A stretch of 64,000 bases of DNA from Sphaerolaimus hirsutus (Eukaryota; Nematoda; Chromadorea; Monhysterida; Sphaerolaimidae), in contig OZ038459.1 of NCBI GenBank assembly GCA_964036195.1, positions 24,983,206 to 25,047,205 on the forward strand. The letters are read 5' to 3'. Every line of letters begins with the position of its first letter. The stretch's first letter is position 1. Of the stretch, positions 50,799-60,958 are shown in pieces. Both the position numbers and the translations under genes were made by a program. The notes under the pieces were generated by a model. That model did no database searches, was not told the origin of the DNA, and saw only the letters and a list, made by a program, of their open reading frames with translations.

Positions 50799-51097
50799 TA
50801 AACACCTTCCCGGTCACGTCCGGCAGCCATTTTTTGATTTTACTTCTTATATCCTATCCCCAGTTCTACGGCGCCACCGAAGCTGAAACTTGGGGGAGAT
50901 AATGTCGCAACCCCCCTCTACTTCGCATGAATTGGGGGGGGGGGGGTCGCGGCGACCCCCCCAATTCATGCGAAGTAGAGGGGGGTTGCGACATTATCTC
51001 CACCAAGTTTCAGCCTCGGGGGCGCCCTAGAACTGGGGATAGGATATAAGAAGTAAAATCAAAAAATGGCTGCCGGACGTGACCGGGAAGGTGTTTA
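50799..51097. mobile_element. Near-perfect hairpin, AACACCTTCCCGG family (G-c)
   Basis: It is homologous to 43194-43485. It is flanked by GCTTG|TA and TA|CATTG, and copy 1 of the duplication has GCTTGTACATTG at that point, so the TA target duplication is seen directly. Confidence 0.88.
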
Positions 51098-51206
51098 CAT
51101 TGATCAGCTTTACCCTGAAATTAAATTAAATTAAATTAGCTATCTTCCCTGGGGAAGAGCAATAAGCTACTTATCTATCTGGCCCCTGTGAGGTCAACAT
51201 TCAAGA

Positions 51207-51613
51207 TACAGTATTTTTCGAAATACACCCTTGAATTAACCCCCAGGTGTTTTCGAGCTGAGGAAAAAATAACCCCCCTCGACATACCCCCTCTGGAATA
51301 TCATCTACATAAGGTACATCATGTTTTCAATATACCTACACGATGTATTAATATGGGCCAATTTGCACCGTAGCTACACATAGCCTAGTTTGTGTAGCAA
51401 TGTACGTTTATATAGCCTTACCAACCTCATTTTGTCATGTTTATTACCAGTTTTGTGTATGTAAAAGCCCATTCTTTACTTCAATTTTTATGAAAATTTC
51501 TGGTGAAATAGTAAACCCACCCTCCCTCGAAAAAGCCCCCCCTCGAAATACCCCCTCAAAATTTCCACTCTGAAAAAATAACCCCCCTGGGGGTATTTTG
51601 AGGAAATACTGTA
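51207..51613. mobile_element. CCGTATT-related element, uninterrupted homologue of 43644-48230
   Basis: It runs from TACAGTATTTTTCGAAATAC to TTTTGAGGAAATACTGTA, with CCTCGAAAAAGCC and TGGGGGTATTTTGAGG blocks. Confidence 0.8.
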
Positions 51614-51890
51614 CCTACGTCGCAACCCGTGTCACACACAACACAAGTCTACATTAAGTTTATTGTATTCATCTGCATGCTTCTGGCATGCACATGGTTT
51701 TATGGCCTTGCATCCAAGATTCCGATTTTTTTGTAAAATTTTTGTAAAATTTTTGTAAAATGGTCTCATTTTATTTTATTAATGATATTTCAGAATAAAA
51801 TAAAATGAAACCTAAATAAAATAAAAATACAATTTTAATCAAAATAAAATACAACTTTAGTAAAGTGGCGTTTACACTGCATTTTGTGCC

Positions 51891-52672
51891 GACAAAAAAG
51901 AATGTGTCCAAACTCCAAAGCTCATCAGTTTATTTTAATTGTACTAGAAGTTATGAATTTTGGCACAAATTTTTTTAATTTTACACCCTAATTTTACTCA
52001 ACTTACAGCGTATAATTGGAAAAATTTTGCTAAAATTCATAACTCCCAGTATGATTAAAATAAACTCATGAGCTTTGGTGGACACAAGAAACGTCTGCAT
52101 CTAAGCTTTCTTTGACTAAAATAACAATGTTGTATATTTATCCATTCATCTGTAATTAATTTTACGCCCAAAATCAATTTTACGCCCAGTCAATTTTACG
52201 CCCCAGCTGTAATCGCAGCATTAAAGCCTATAACTTATGAACAACAAGAAGAAATCACCTAAAACTTTGCATGCATGTAAAATTCCTATAGTATCTATAG
52301 TTAACTCCCTTATCACGAAATACGGAACTCCACTTAGTATGCAAACCTACCATAACCAATGTGAATAATGAAGCAAAACTTATGACATTTTTTCATCATA
52401 ATATTTCGTTTTTACTGTGGAATAATATTTAAATCACGAAATTTATCACTAGATTTTATTCATTAAATTATGGTAGGATTCCGCCGAGTATAGGTCCATA
52501 AATTGCCTACAAAGGACTGAAACACTTTTCACGTGAAAATCACAATTGTCATGGCGTGAACTTAAAGTCATCTTACGTTACAAGAAACTACTTTTAACAC
52601 TAGACAGCATCATGTTTGTTTGTTCTCAGATTTGGTATATTACCCATAGCGCCATTGTCAGTGGCAACGGCG
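51891..52672. other. Intergenic repeats, partly resolved
   Basis: A mirrored pair (CCAAAGCTCATCAGTTTATT near 51920; AATAAACTCATGAGCTTTGG near 52060) marks a small palindrome. An element with CTTAGTATGCAAACCTACCA and inverted GGTAGGATTCCGCCGAGTATA spans about 52329-52491. No gene is seen. Confidence 0.45.
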
Positions 52673-52680
52673 CTAGTGAT

Positions 52681-52852
52681 TAGTGATGGAAAAAGCGCCA
52701 GGACTTTGGCGCCAAGCGCCAAAAGCGACATGGCGCTTCTTAGAACAACAGCGCCAAGCGCCAATGGCGCCAGAGCAATATGGCGCCAAGCGCCAGAAGC
52801 GCCATGGCGCTTTTTGCTTTGGCGCCAGCGCCATGGCGCTTTTCTATCACTA
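52681..52852. mobile_element. Minimal GCGCC-family element (E-g)
   Basis: It is only 172 bp of GCGCC words, with ends TAGTGATGGAAAAAGCGCC and CTATCACTA and the perfect duplication CTAGTGAT (52673-52680, 52853-52860). The unique interior is absent, yet both ends are present. Confidence 0.88.
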
Positions 52853-52860
52853 CTAGTGAT

Positions 52861-53440
52861 ATAATGGCGCCATATTTCTGGCGTCATTTGATGGCGTAAC
52901 GATGGCAAAAAAAATTTGGAAACATTTTCAAATTTCCGAAATTTATAGGACTAGAAGAATTCACCACTAGAAAACAAAAACATATAAAAATCGAGCTGCT
53001 TAGAAAAATTGGAAAACATAGGTATTCGGATTTTCGCATTGTTTCAGGATAGAAAGTATAAAATAAGTATAAAATGCAGAAACGCAATTCAGAACATCAA
53101 TTTCACATGGATCTATTCATAGTGGCAGAAAATTAATGTGCAAATGTGTATGTGGTTGGTAACAGTTTGAAAAGCAACAAAAAATAAAGATGCATACAAA
53201 ATTCAGCAGAAAAAATTGAAAACGCAATAGCTTGGTGCAAAAAAAAATTGAAAAGTAGTCAAAAAGATTCAAAAATTTGTAAACTAAATCTGAAAATTTG
53301 GGAATTTTTTTCAAAAAAAAACAAAAAATTTAAATACTTTTTCCAGAGGGTTTGCCATCGTTATAATGGCGCCATCGGTACTCGGCGCCATCCCCCAGCT
53401 CTCTCCCATGTGTCCATGGCAATGGCACCATATGCCCCAC
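52861..53440. mobile_element. Weak element with ATAATGGCGCCAT arms
   Basis: ATAATGGCGCCATATTTCTG at the left and TATAATGGCGCCATCGGTAC at the right enclose AT-rich sequence with CGATGGC / GCCATCG just inside. It abuts E-g. Classification is uncertain. Confidence 0.45.
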
Positions 53441-53479
53441 ACATATTGTAACCTTTCGTGTATGTAAATACCTAATGAC

Positions 53480-55436
53480 TAGGGTGTCAAACTTCCGTTT
53501 CCGTTTTCCGTTTCCGCCTTTCCGCAGGAAAATTTTTTACCTTTCCGTTTTCCGTTTTCCGGCGGCCGAAAATTTTTTACCTTTCCGTTTTCCGGCAGCC
53601 GAAAATTTTTTACCTTTCCGTTTTCCGTTTTCCGGCAGCTGAAAATTTTTTACCTTTCCGTTTCCGTTTTTCCGGCCCATTTTTTCGTTTTCCGGCTGAA
53701 AAATTTTTACCTTTCTGTTTCCGTTTTACCAGGCCATTTTTCCATTTTCTGGCTCGATTTTCAGTTTTCTGGCATTTTTCCATTGTTTTTCCAATCTGTA
53801 TGTATCTTCAATTGGCTCATCCCATTGCGTTGTTTTTGTCTCTTGGAGCAGCATTGACAACTGGGATTTCAGGGTCAGTGAAACAGGTGCTGTGAACCCA
53901 ATTGGGTCATATGTTGACACCAATAATTTATTCAAGTTTTGTCTGGTTGGTGTTGTGATGCTGTCAACTTGCAATTTTGGTGTTGATATTGCCAGCATGT
54001 CTGTTCGGTGATTTTATTTCATGCCCATTACTGCGACAATTTTATTCACCTTTGGACTCCTGTCGTTTTCTGCTATTTCATTCATGATTGATCTGGAGTT
54101 TGACAGCCATTCCCTCATGTTCATAGAACATTGGGATAAATAAAGCTTTGACTTTGTAATATAGTTCTAAAGCTTCAACTTCATTTGTGACACTCATGAT
54201 GAAGTTATCGATGTAAATGTTGTTTATTATCATCACCAACTGGTTTTGTTCCCCTTCATTTTCTTCATATTCATTCATGTTGTTTATTGTCACATTTAAA
54301 TGGTATTTTATGACTGCTCCCAAAATTGCTGGGCTGCAGACAAGTCCAAACAGTACGCGTTTAAAACAAAGTACTATTAAGTTATTTTCAGTTACTGGTT
54401 TTGAGGCATCTTTCAGCCAGAAAAATTGTGTGTAGTCTCTAGCTTGGTCATGCAATCCTATTTGCAAAAATGCCTTTTCAATATCGGCAATTAATGCTAG
54501 ATTGCCTGCCCTGAACCTCAGGAGTAGGCCCAGTGCTAATGGTGTTGTAATTGGTCCTCTAAAAAGGCACTCATTGAAACTGGGCTTACCTGCCAACCCA
54601 TGGTACACGATTCTGCATGATGTCAATTTGCCCGGCGTGATTACTGGCTGGTGTGGCAGGTAATGAATCCCCTTGTTGTCTGTTTTGTCGTCACAGATCT
54701 CAATTATTCCCTTTTCTAGTTGGTCATCCAAAACTTTCCGGTATTGTTTGAATAAGTTTGGATCTTTGTTGAATCTTCTTATCAGTGATTAAAACTGCAC
54801 CAAGGCTCCTGCTTTTCCTGTGGGCAGGTCACTGATACTCTCTTTATACGGCCAGTCAATATAGTATTGTTTGTTGTTGTTGAATTTTATGCTATTTATT
54901 ATCATCTCCTCTGCAATGTTGTCATCAATTGCATAGGGGTCATCAGTGATTCCCACTGCTTCTAGACTGTGAAATTGTTGTAGTATTTCCTTTCCTATGG
55001 CCACTATGGCTACTTTTTGATGATTTTTTGTTGGTTCAGTTAAGCTTGAACTACAAGTGAAGTTACAGGCATGATCCATAGTTGCAGAATGTACAGCTAC
55101 CACAATCAAAGCCAAACAGGCAAACCTGCATGCAGGTTTTCCTTCTGCAAATTTGTCTATTACCGTGCTAATTTCACTTTATTTTTTTCCGTTTCCGTGA
55201 AAATTTTGCTTTCCGTTTTCCGTTTTCCGGCATTTCATTTTTCCGTTTTCCGTTTTCTGGCCGACAATTTTTTTTTACCTTTCCGTTTTCCGTTTTCCGC
55301 TGAGTGAAATTTTTTTACCTTTTCGTTTTCCGTTTTCCGGCAGAAATTTTTTTTTTTACCTTTCCGTTTTCCGTTTTCCATAAAGTGAAAAAATTTTACC
55401 TTTCCGTTTTCCGTAAAAAAATTTTTTGACACCCTA
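53480..55436. mobile_element. hAT-like element, CCGTTTTCC family (F5), carrying retrotransposon sequence
   Basis: The ends are TAGGGTGTCAAACTTCCG and TTTTTGACACCCTA, with perfect 8-bp duplication CTAATGAC (53472-53479, 55437-55444). About 250 bp at each side are CCGTTTTCC words with ACCTTTCCG variants. The middle 1.4 kb is a BEL/Pao pol fragment (53740-55120). Confidence 0.93.
53740..55120 (-). pseudogene. BEL/Pao retrotransposon pol fragment, broken
   Basis: Read on the minus strand, three open segments follow family order. The first (55115-54789) resembles the pre-RT region (FHSLEAVGI, then YYIDWPYKE). The second (54731-54078) is the reverse transcriptase core with ADIEKAFLQIGL and YIDN where an active enzyme usually has Y-[VM]-D-D. 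The third (53998-53740) has TYDPIGFTAPVSL, the family's YDPLG region. Stops or frame changes separate the segments, and protease, RNase H, integrase and LTRs are absent. It is a dead internal fragment enclosed by hAT-like ends. Confidence 0.85.
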
Positions 55437-55514
55437 CTAATGACACATCGTTACACTAGCGAATGGGTGTGAATTATTTAGGTAGGTACCTACATATTTA
55501 CAGGTACTTGAGAG

Positions 55515-56883
55515 CAGAGTTGTTAAAATACCGGTATTTTTGGAAAGCGTAAGCGTAAGCATAAATACACTTTCCAAATGTTGAGTATGGATACTGTAAA
55601 CGTAAGGTATTTTTAAAATACCTGGGAAAGCGTAAAAAAAGCGTAAGCGTAAAATTTGTTTAGAAAGTGCTCTTGCTGTGGAGCATAGGAAAACACACTT
55701 GTCTAGGGACAGGGAGATTGGGGGTTACCCACAAAATGCTCCAGCTATCTATTTATCCCAGAACTTGCTCAGCTATCGGTCCTGAGGCGCACCGATCGGT
55801 CGATCTCCAACTCCCCAAAAATGTTTCAGCCATTTGGGTATCCGACATTCGGCTCTATCGAATTTGCTGACTTTATCGAGTTTGCTTTCGTTGCCAACTT
55901 CTGGCATAAGTATAAGCTGAGCAGCATGTGTTTACCTAGTGTAACTAGCATCGCCATACTATAAAGCGGCTGAAAATATAGTGTACAAACCAAGTAGTAT
56001 TTTACCCACTGAAATTTTTGTCCAATATGCATCGGAATCATTTTCTGATTTTGCTGCACACCAATTCATAGACTTTCTCAATCTTACACGTTCTCTTTCA
56101 CTTTATACTTTGTAATTTAAACTTTCTCAAATAGGTGTAAAACTGGCCCGTTTGAAATTTTTTTTACGCTTTTAGTACCCGGGTATTTCGGCTAGGAAAG
56201 CGTAAAAAACGTACAGGTAATTTACGAAAGCGTTAGCGTAACTGCGTAAGCGTAAACTCGACGGACATTATGGAAGTCAATGCTCTACGGGATTTTCGTA
56301 CAACTGCGTATATTCGTAGTTGGCACTCGTCCAAGTTACCGTTTGAGAGAATGTTACCCAGTATGAAAGATGCAGGATTTCCGTCTGCGTCACCAAAAAT
56401 GGCTGCGGAATGCGATTAAGCGAACGCAATTGGTCGCTAATGGCGGCGCACACACGAGTTGACACACATGTTGATTTAATTGGATACCGCGGTCATTTTC
56501 GTTGACGAGAGCGGAAATCTAGCGTCTTTTACCTCATTCGTATTCAACGCAAAGGTAACTTGGATGCACTGGGAAGTTCATACGTTCTTTTTTGAAGGAA
56601 TTCGTCGAGACTGCGACGATAAGATCCGACCTAAGACCTTACAATCTGACTTTCTATAACGATTTGTATATCAAACTCATCTCGTTCTCGCATAAAAAGT
56701 TGGATTGAATCAAAAGTATCGTGAACCGAATGGAATCCGTCCATTCAAGTTCGAATTAAAAAAGATACGTCATTGGTAACCAAGGGCCGAATACCTGATT
56801 CGTTTCATGTCTGCCGAGTTTAAGTATAAATACCCATTTACCCGGGTATTTCGTGTAAGCGTAAATACGCTTTCGCAACTCTG
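55515..56883. mobile_element. hAT-like element with GCGTAAGCG words (H-c)
   Basis: The left end CAGAGTTGTTAAAATACCGG and right end CGCTTTCGCAACTCTG match H-a and H-b in reverse orientation. No target duplication is visible. The interior (55660-56160 and 56240-56820) is mostly unique and includes a small coding-like frame. Confidence 0.75.
56270..56419 (+). CDS. Small open frame (49 residues) inside H-c
   Basis: It begins MEVNALRDFRTTAYIRSWHS and ends PKMAAECD at TAA. The surrounding 56250-56820 is GC-richer and less repetitive than the rest of the element, which suggests captured host sequence or a transposase relic. No family recognised. Confidence 0.25.
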   Translation: MEVNALRDFRTTAYIRSWHSSKLPFERMLPSMKDAGFPSASPKMAAECD

Positions 56884-56886
56884 GTT

Positions 56887-56996
56887 ATAACAGAGATAAC
56901 TTTTTTCAACTTTTTATGAAGATCGCATGCGTAAAAACATTGTTGGCACGCTTCCAGCGGGAACCACGTGTGCAGGGTGTAAGGTGACTGGAGTAT
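56887..56996. mobile_element. TATACTC-family fragment (B-e)
   Basis: One end only: GGTGTAAGGTGACTGGAGTATA, with the inverse interior (GGCACGCTTCCAGCGGGAAC) seen in B-d. It directly follows the right end of H-c. Confidence 0.6.
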
Positions 56997-57000
56997 ACAT

Positions 57001-57617
57001 GTTGGTTTTTGTCGCATTTTTTCTACGTCTGTGTACGTTACAAACAACGATTTAGTACTGAGATTTCGAAAAATTTCTCGCAATATATTAAACCCCCCTC
57101 GTTTAACCCCCCTCAAAATTTCCAATCTGAAAAAATAACCCCCCCCCCCGGGGCGTAATTCGAGGAAATACGATACTTGGGGGACCGCAAAGTACGCGCA
57201 GAATCCTACCATAATTCAATAAATAAAATCTTGATATTAATTTATAATTTTATGCACATTATTAGTTCAAAACTTGTTCAAAAAAATTTCTGGCGAAATA
57301 ATAAACCCACGCTCGAAATACCCACCCCCCCACCTCGAAATACCCCCCCCCCACTTTGAAATACCCCCTCAAAATTCTCACTCTGAAAAAATAAACCCCC
57401 GGGGGTATTTTGAGGAAATACGGTATGTACAAATTTTCCTGTTTGTTCTCATTTATTACCAGTTCTCGATATATTCTTTACTACGACCCTTCACAAAATT
57501 TCCGTACGAAGTAATAAAACCCCCGCTAGAATAAACCCCCCTCGAATTAACCCATCCCCCCATCAAAATTTGTTGGCAAAATAATAAACCCCTGGGAGTA
57601 TTTCGAGGTTATACGGT
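57001..57617. mobile_element. Series of CCGTATT-family partial elements
   Basis: Three right ends are present: GAGGAAATACGATA (about 57174), GAGGAAATACGGTA (57425) and CGAGGTTATACGGTA (57617). Each is preceded by family interior, but none has an intact left end. Serial truncation or nested insertion is likely. Confidence 0.6.
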
Positions 57618-57772
57618 AAAATGAAATATGTCTGTAAGAAACACTTGGGACGGACAACTGCACTCGCTGCCGCAGTACAATCTATTCGTCTATTATACTT
57701 TTTACGGCAGGTATTTTTAGTAGCAGGCAGCGAAACCCAAATTTTAGCCGTCATCATTTTGTGGCTGTACAC

Positions 57773-58013
57773 CCTAGTTTACCAACGCGGCACATCGATC
57801 AAAAATGTAAACTGAAACGCGACGCGTCGCGCGTCGGTTTACATTTTGGATCGACATGTGTCCTTTAGTTTACGTTGGTGTTTCACTTTCTGGGGTTAGT
57901 TGTTTCGGCAAGTCACAAAAGTGCGACGCGTCGCACGATTACACACGAATGTGACACAGCTGGGTAAACTGGAAGTGACGATTATGCGACGCCAGTAAAC
58001 TAGTGTGCATGGG
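57773..58013. mobile_element. CACACTAGTTT-related palindrome with GACGCGTCGC core (X-f)
   Basis: CCCTAGTTTACCAACGCGGC at the left and AGTAAACTAGTGTGCATGGGGC at the right. Inside, AAATGTAAACTGAAACGCGACGCGTC and its inverse, and further GCGACGCGTCGC words. Confidence 0.5.
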
Positions 58014-58613
58014 GCCTTTGGCGAAAAATACCATAAAGTGCCGAAAAACGCGAAATATTTACTCCAATACACTGGATTGCGCAGTGTACACGACAAATAC
58101 CGCAGTGTGTGATCTGTAAATGCAGAACACACGTTAATACTAATGATTGAGAGACGTTAGGACAGGGTTTATGCGTATATATATGCAGTTGAGGCATCTA
58201 ATTCTAAAAGTCGACAAGTCCACAAAATGCGATTTTGAATAAATCACATTTTAGATTCAGACCGAATTCCAGGCCCGTGGTGCATGTCCAATTTGGCTCT
58301 CTCATGCTTTCCATTTAGTTCCATAAATGTTGACAATAAAGTGTCAAATTTTCAGCGCCTGCTCTCAACCTATATGTGAAAATTGGGGTGTCCATAAAAT
58401 TCCATTCGGTCAGAGCAAAACTGTTTTCGGGAGGGAAAAGGACTTGTCGACTTCTTGCACTCAAGAACATTTTTGTTCCCGGTGACGACGAAGCTGCCTT
58501 ATGGGCAATTTATGGACTTGTCGACATTTAGAATTAGCTGACCATAGTGGACTTATCACATTTCTTGCTATTTTTTCCCAACAAAAACGAAGACGAAGGA
58601 TATGTGTGGAGGA
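58014..58613. other. Intergenic, no gene seen
   Basis: GTCGACAAGTCCAC near 58212, and similar GGACTTGTCGAC words near 58440-58530 and 60010-60190, suggest one more old palindromic element broken by E-h. Confidence 0.35.
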
Positions 58614-59968
58614 TAGTGATGTAAAAAGCGCCAGACTTTTGGCGCCAAGCGCCAAAACGCCATGGCGCTTTTGGCGTGCGAGCGCCAAGCGCCAATAGCG
58701 CCATGGCGCTTTTGGCGTGCGAGCGCCAAGCGCCAATAGCGCCAGCGCCAAAAAAAATTTGCTGCTCATAAAGTGCAGCCATGCTAATGCAGTGCTATTT
58801 ATTTGTGTAAGACGCAGGATTCATATCAAAGTGAGTCACCGTATATCCTTGAATAAGACCCCCATGAATAAATCCTCCCCCTTGAATAACTCCCCCCTCA
58901 AAAAAGCTGATGAAAAAATAACTCCCCCCTTGAACAACTCCCCCCTCTGTAATAGGTGGAAAAGATGTTGGGTCAATTTAAATAGCAGTCAATGAAGTCT
59001 GACAGACCAAATAAAGTTATGCCTGGGCTTCAAGTGCAGTGCAGTGTGTGAAATGAAAAATAGAAAACAATATTAGCCTACAGCAGCGAATACAGATACA
59101 TAATGAAATTCTGAGAAAAAAATAACTCTCCCCCCTTGAATAACTCCTCATCCTTGAATAACTCCCCCCCTTGAATAACTCCCCCCTCAAAAACTGACGA
59201 AAAAGTAACTCCCCGGGGGTCTTATTCGAGGATATACGGTAACTTGCCGTTTTCTGATGTTATTTTACAGCTGCAGAACGGCAAGTTAGAACGGCAAGTT
59301 TTGGCACGTCTTCGTGCCCCCGCAAACGACACGCCCCCCCCCCCCAAAAAAAATAATAAAATATTGGTGAAAAAATAGAATGGCAGCATCCAATCGAATG
59401 GCAGGTCAAATAGTTGATGAAAAAAATAGAACAGCGCTCTTATATTAGAAGAAATACGGTAACAATGGCAAGCCATCTAGAAAAAAGTGCTTAGATTTTT
59501 ATGGATACGTCAACGTGCATTTGAATGTCGTTCGTTGGCTCGTGAGCAAGCTTTGAATTTGGATGGGAATCATTAGGCCCATTATTCAGGAAAAGTTTTG
59601 AATATCCTTACACGGAAATGGTTTACAAAATAAGAAAGTAAGTAGATTTGTTCTTCCCGGAATACGCTTAAACACATATACTTATGTAAATTATGCACAC
59701 AAGGTCTTTTTACATAAAATAATAATATATTTTTTGAACCACTTGGCGCTTTTTGGCGCTTTTTAAAACGCTAGCGCCAAGCGCCAATGGCGCCACGGCA
59801 TCATAGCGCCAAGCGCCAAAAGCGCCATGGCGCTTTTCCGTAGCACAGCGCCAAGCGCCAATGGCGCCACAGAAAAATGGCGCCAAGCGCCAAAAGCGCC
59901 ATGGCGCTTTTTGCTTTGGCGCTAGCGCCAGGCGCCAGCGCCATGGCGCTTTTACATTACTTTTACTA
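58614..59968. mobile_element. hAT-like element, GCGCC family (E-h)
   Basis: Ends TAGTGATGTAAAAAGCGCC and TTACTTTTACTA, with perfect 8-bp duplication GTGGAGGA (58606-58613, 59969-59976). The interior includes a CCGTATATCC element (58836-59241). Confidence 0.88.
58836..59241. mobile_element. CCGTATT-related MITE, CCGTATATCCTTGAATAAG subfamily
   Basis: It begins ACCGTATATCCTTGAATAAG and ends CTTATTCGAGGATATACGGT. The words are CTTGAATAACTCCCCCC. It is nested in E-h. Confidence 0.8.
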
Positions 59969-59976
59969 GTGGAGGA

Positions 59977-60757
59977 CGACGGGTGGATATATCGACTTTT
60001 AGCCCGAAACTAAGTGGACTTGTCGAAGTCTTGCCCAAATTTTTTGTATTTTTCCCAAAAAATGTCAAATTTGGCACTTTGCCATATGGGCATGTGTGGT
60101 CAAAAAATTTATGGAAAATGATGAAAAATGTGCGGAAGTAGCCTCAGATGACGTTTCTGGGCCTAACTCGAAATTTTCATATTTTGGACTTGTTGACTTC
60201 TAGATGTGGACGCGTCAGTTATATATGTCCATTAGCACTACTGTATACGTCTCTGTCATTGGTGCATTTTGTTTTTTTCATCGTATTGAGTTCCTTGAAT
60301 TGTCCAAAAATATTTATTTTCATTTACATTCCATTCATTACCTTTTGTTTGCACATATGTAAGGAATGTTGAGCTTACTGGGTCAAATAAATAACCTAAT
60401 GTTGTGCATTTTGTCAGCCAATTGTCAGCGTGCTGTCAGTAATTTGAAATTTTTTGTCAGCGAGCTGCCACATTTTTTGATGGTTTTCAAGCAAACTGTC
60501 AGCGAGCTGTCAGAATGTCAGAATTTCTTGTTTCCCTGTGGCCGTTCTATAAGAAGAATGCAGTATTGCCAATTGCCATATTTTTTTGAATTCAACGGTT
60601 TACATTGAGTATCATGAATTCATGATAAAAACCTTTATAAATAGGAAATACATCTTCATAACGTGAAGAAACAAAACTATACTCATATCATTGTAAAATA
60701 TATATTCATCAACAAAATAATACATGGCATAAATCACCAAAATATGCATTCTAATTA
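59977..60757. other. Intergenic, downstream of GST-B
   Basis: A block of GTCAGCGAGCTGTCAG words (60413-60520) is an arm of the CTCGCTGCC-word family of 40813-41167. Otherwise nothing is clear. The segment 60690-60757 is homologous to the GST-A 3' flank. Confidence 0.4.
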
Positions 60758-60927
60758 CCGTATTTCCTAGAAATACTCCCAGGGGGTTTATTTTTTAGAG
60801 TGGAAATTTTGAGGGGGGTATTTCGAGGGGGGTACTTATTAGAGGGGGGTATTTTTCCTCAGCTCGAAAACACCTGGGGTATTTCGTGGGGAGTTTATTC
60901 AAAGAGGGGGGTGGGTGGAAACACGGT
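60758..60927. mobile_element. CCGTATT-family MITE (A16) in the GST-B 3' region
   Basis: It begins TACCGTATTTCCTAGAAAT and ends GGAAACACGGTGG. GST-A has the flanking sequence (ATACATGGCATAAAT, then TTTCCAACAC) without it, so it arrived after the gene duplication. Confidence 0.75.
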
Positions 60928-60958
60928 GGTATAGAAAGCGACGCTATTTCCAACACGG

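Larger units (their letters stand above)
49427..51890. repeat. Segmental duplication, copy 2
   Basis: It is homologous to 42303-48490 but lacks the large nested palindrome. It contains its own CCGTATT insertion (49781-50232), and its AACACCTTCCCGG hairpin is at a slightly different position. Confidence 0.8.

Noticed and set aside
53740-55120. An intact, active retroelement
   Set aside because: Stops and frame changes divide the pol fragment, YIDN replaces the usual active-site aspartates, and LTRs, gag, RNase H and integrase are missing.
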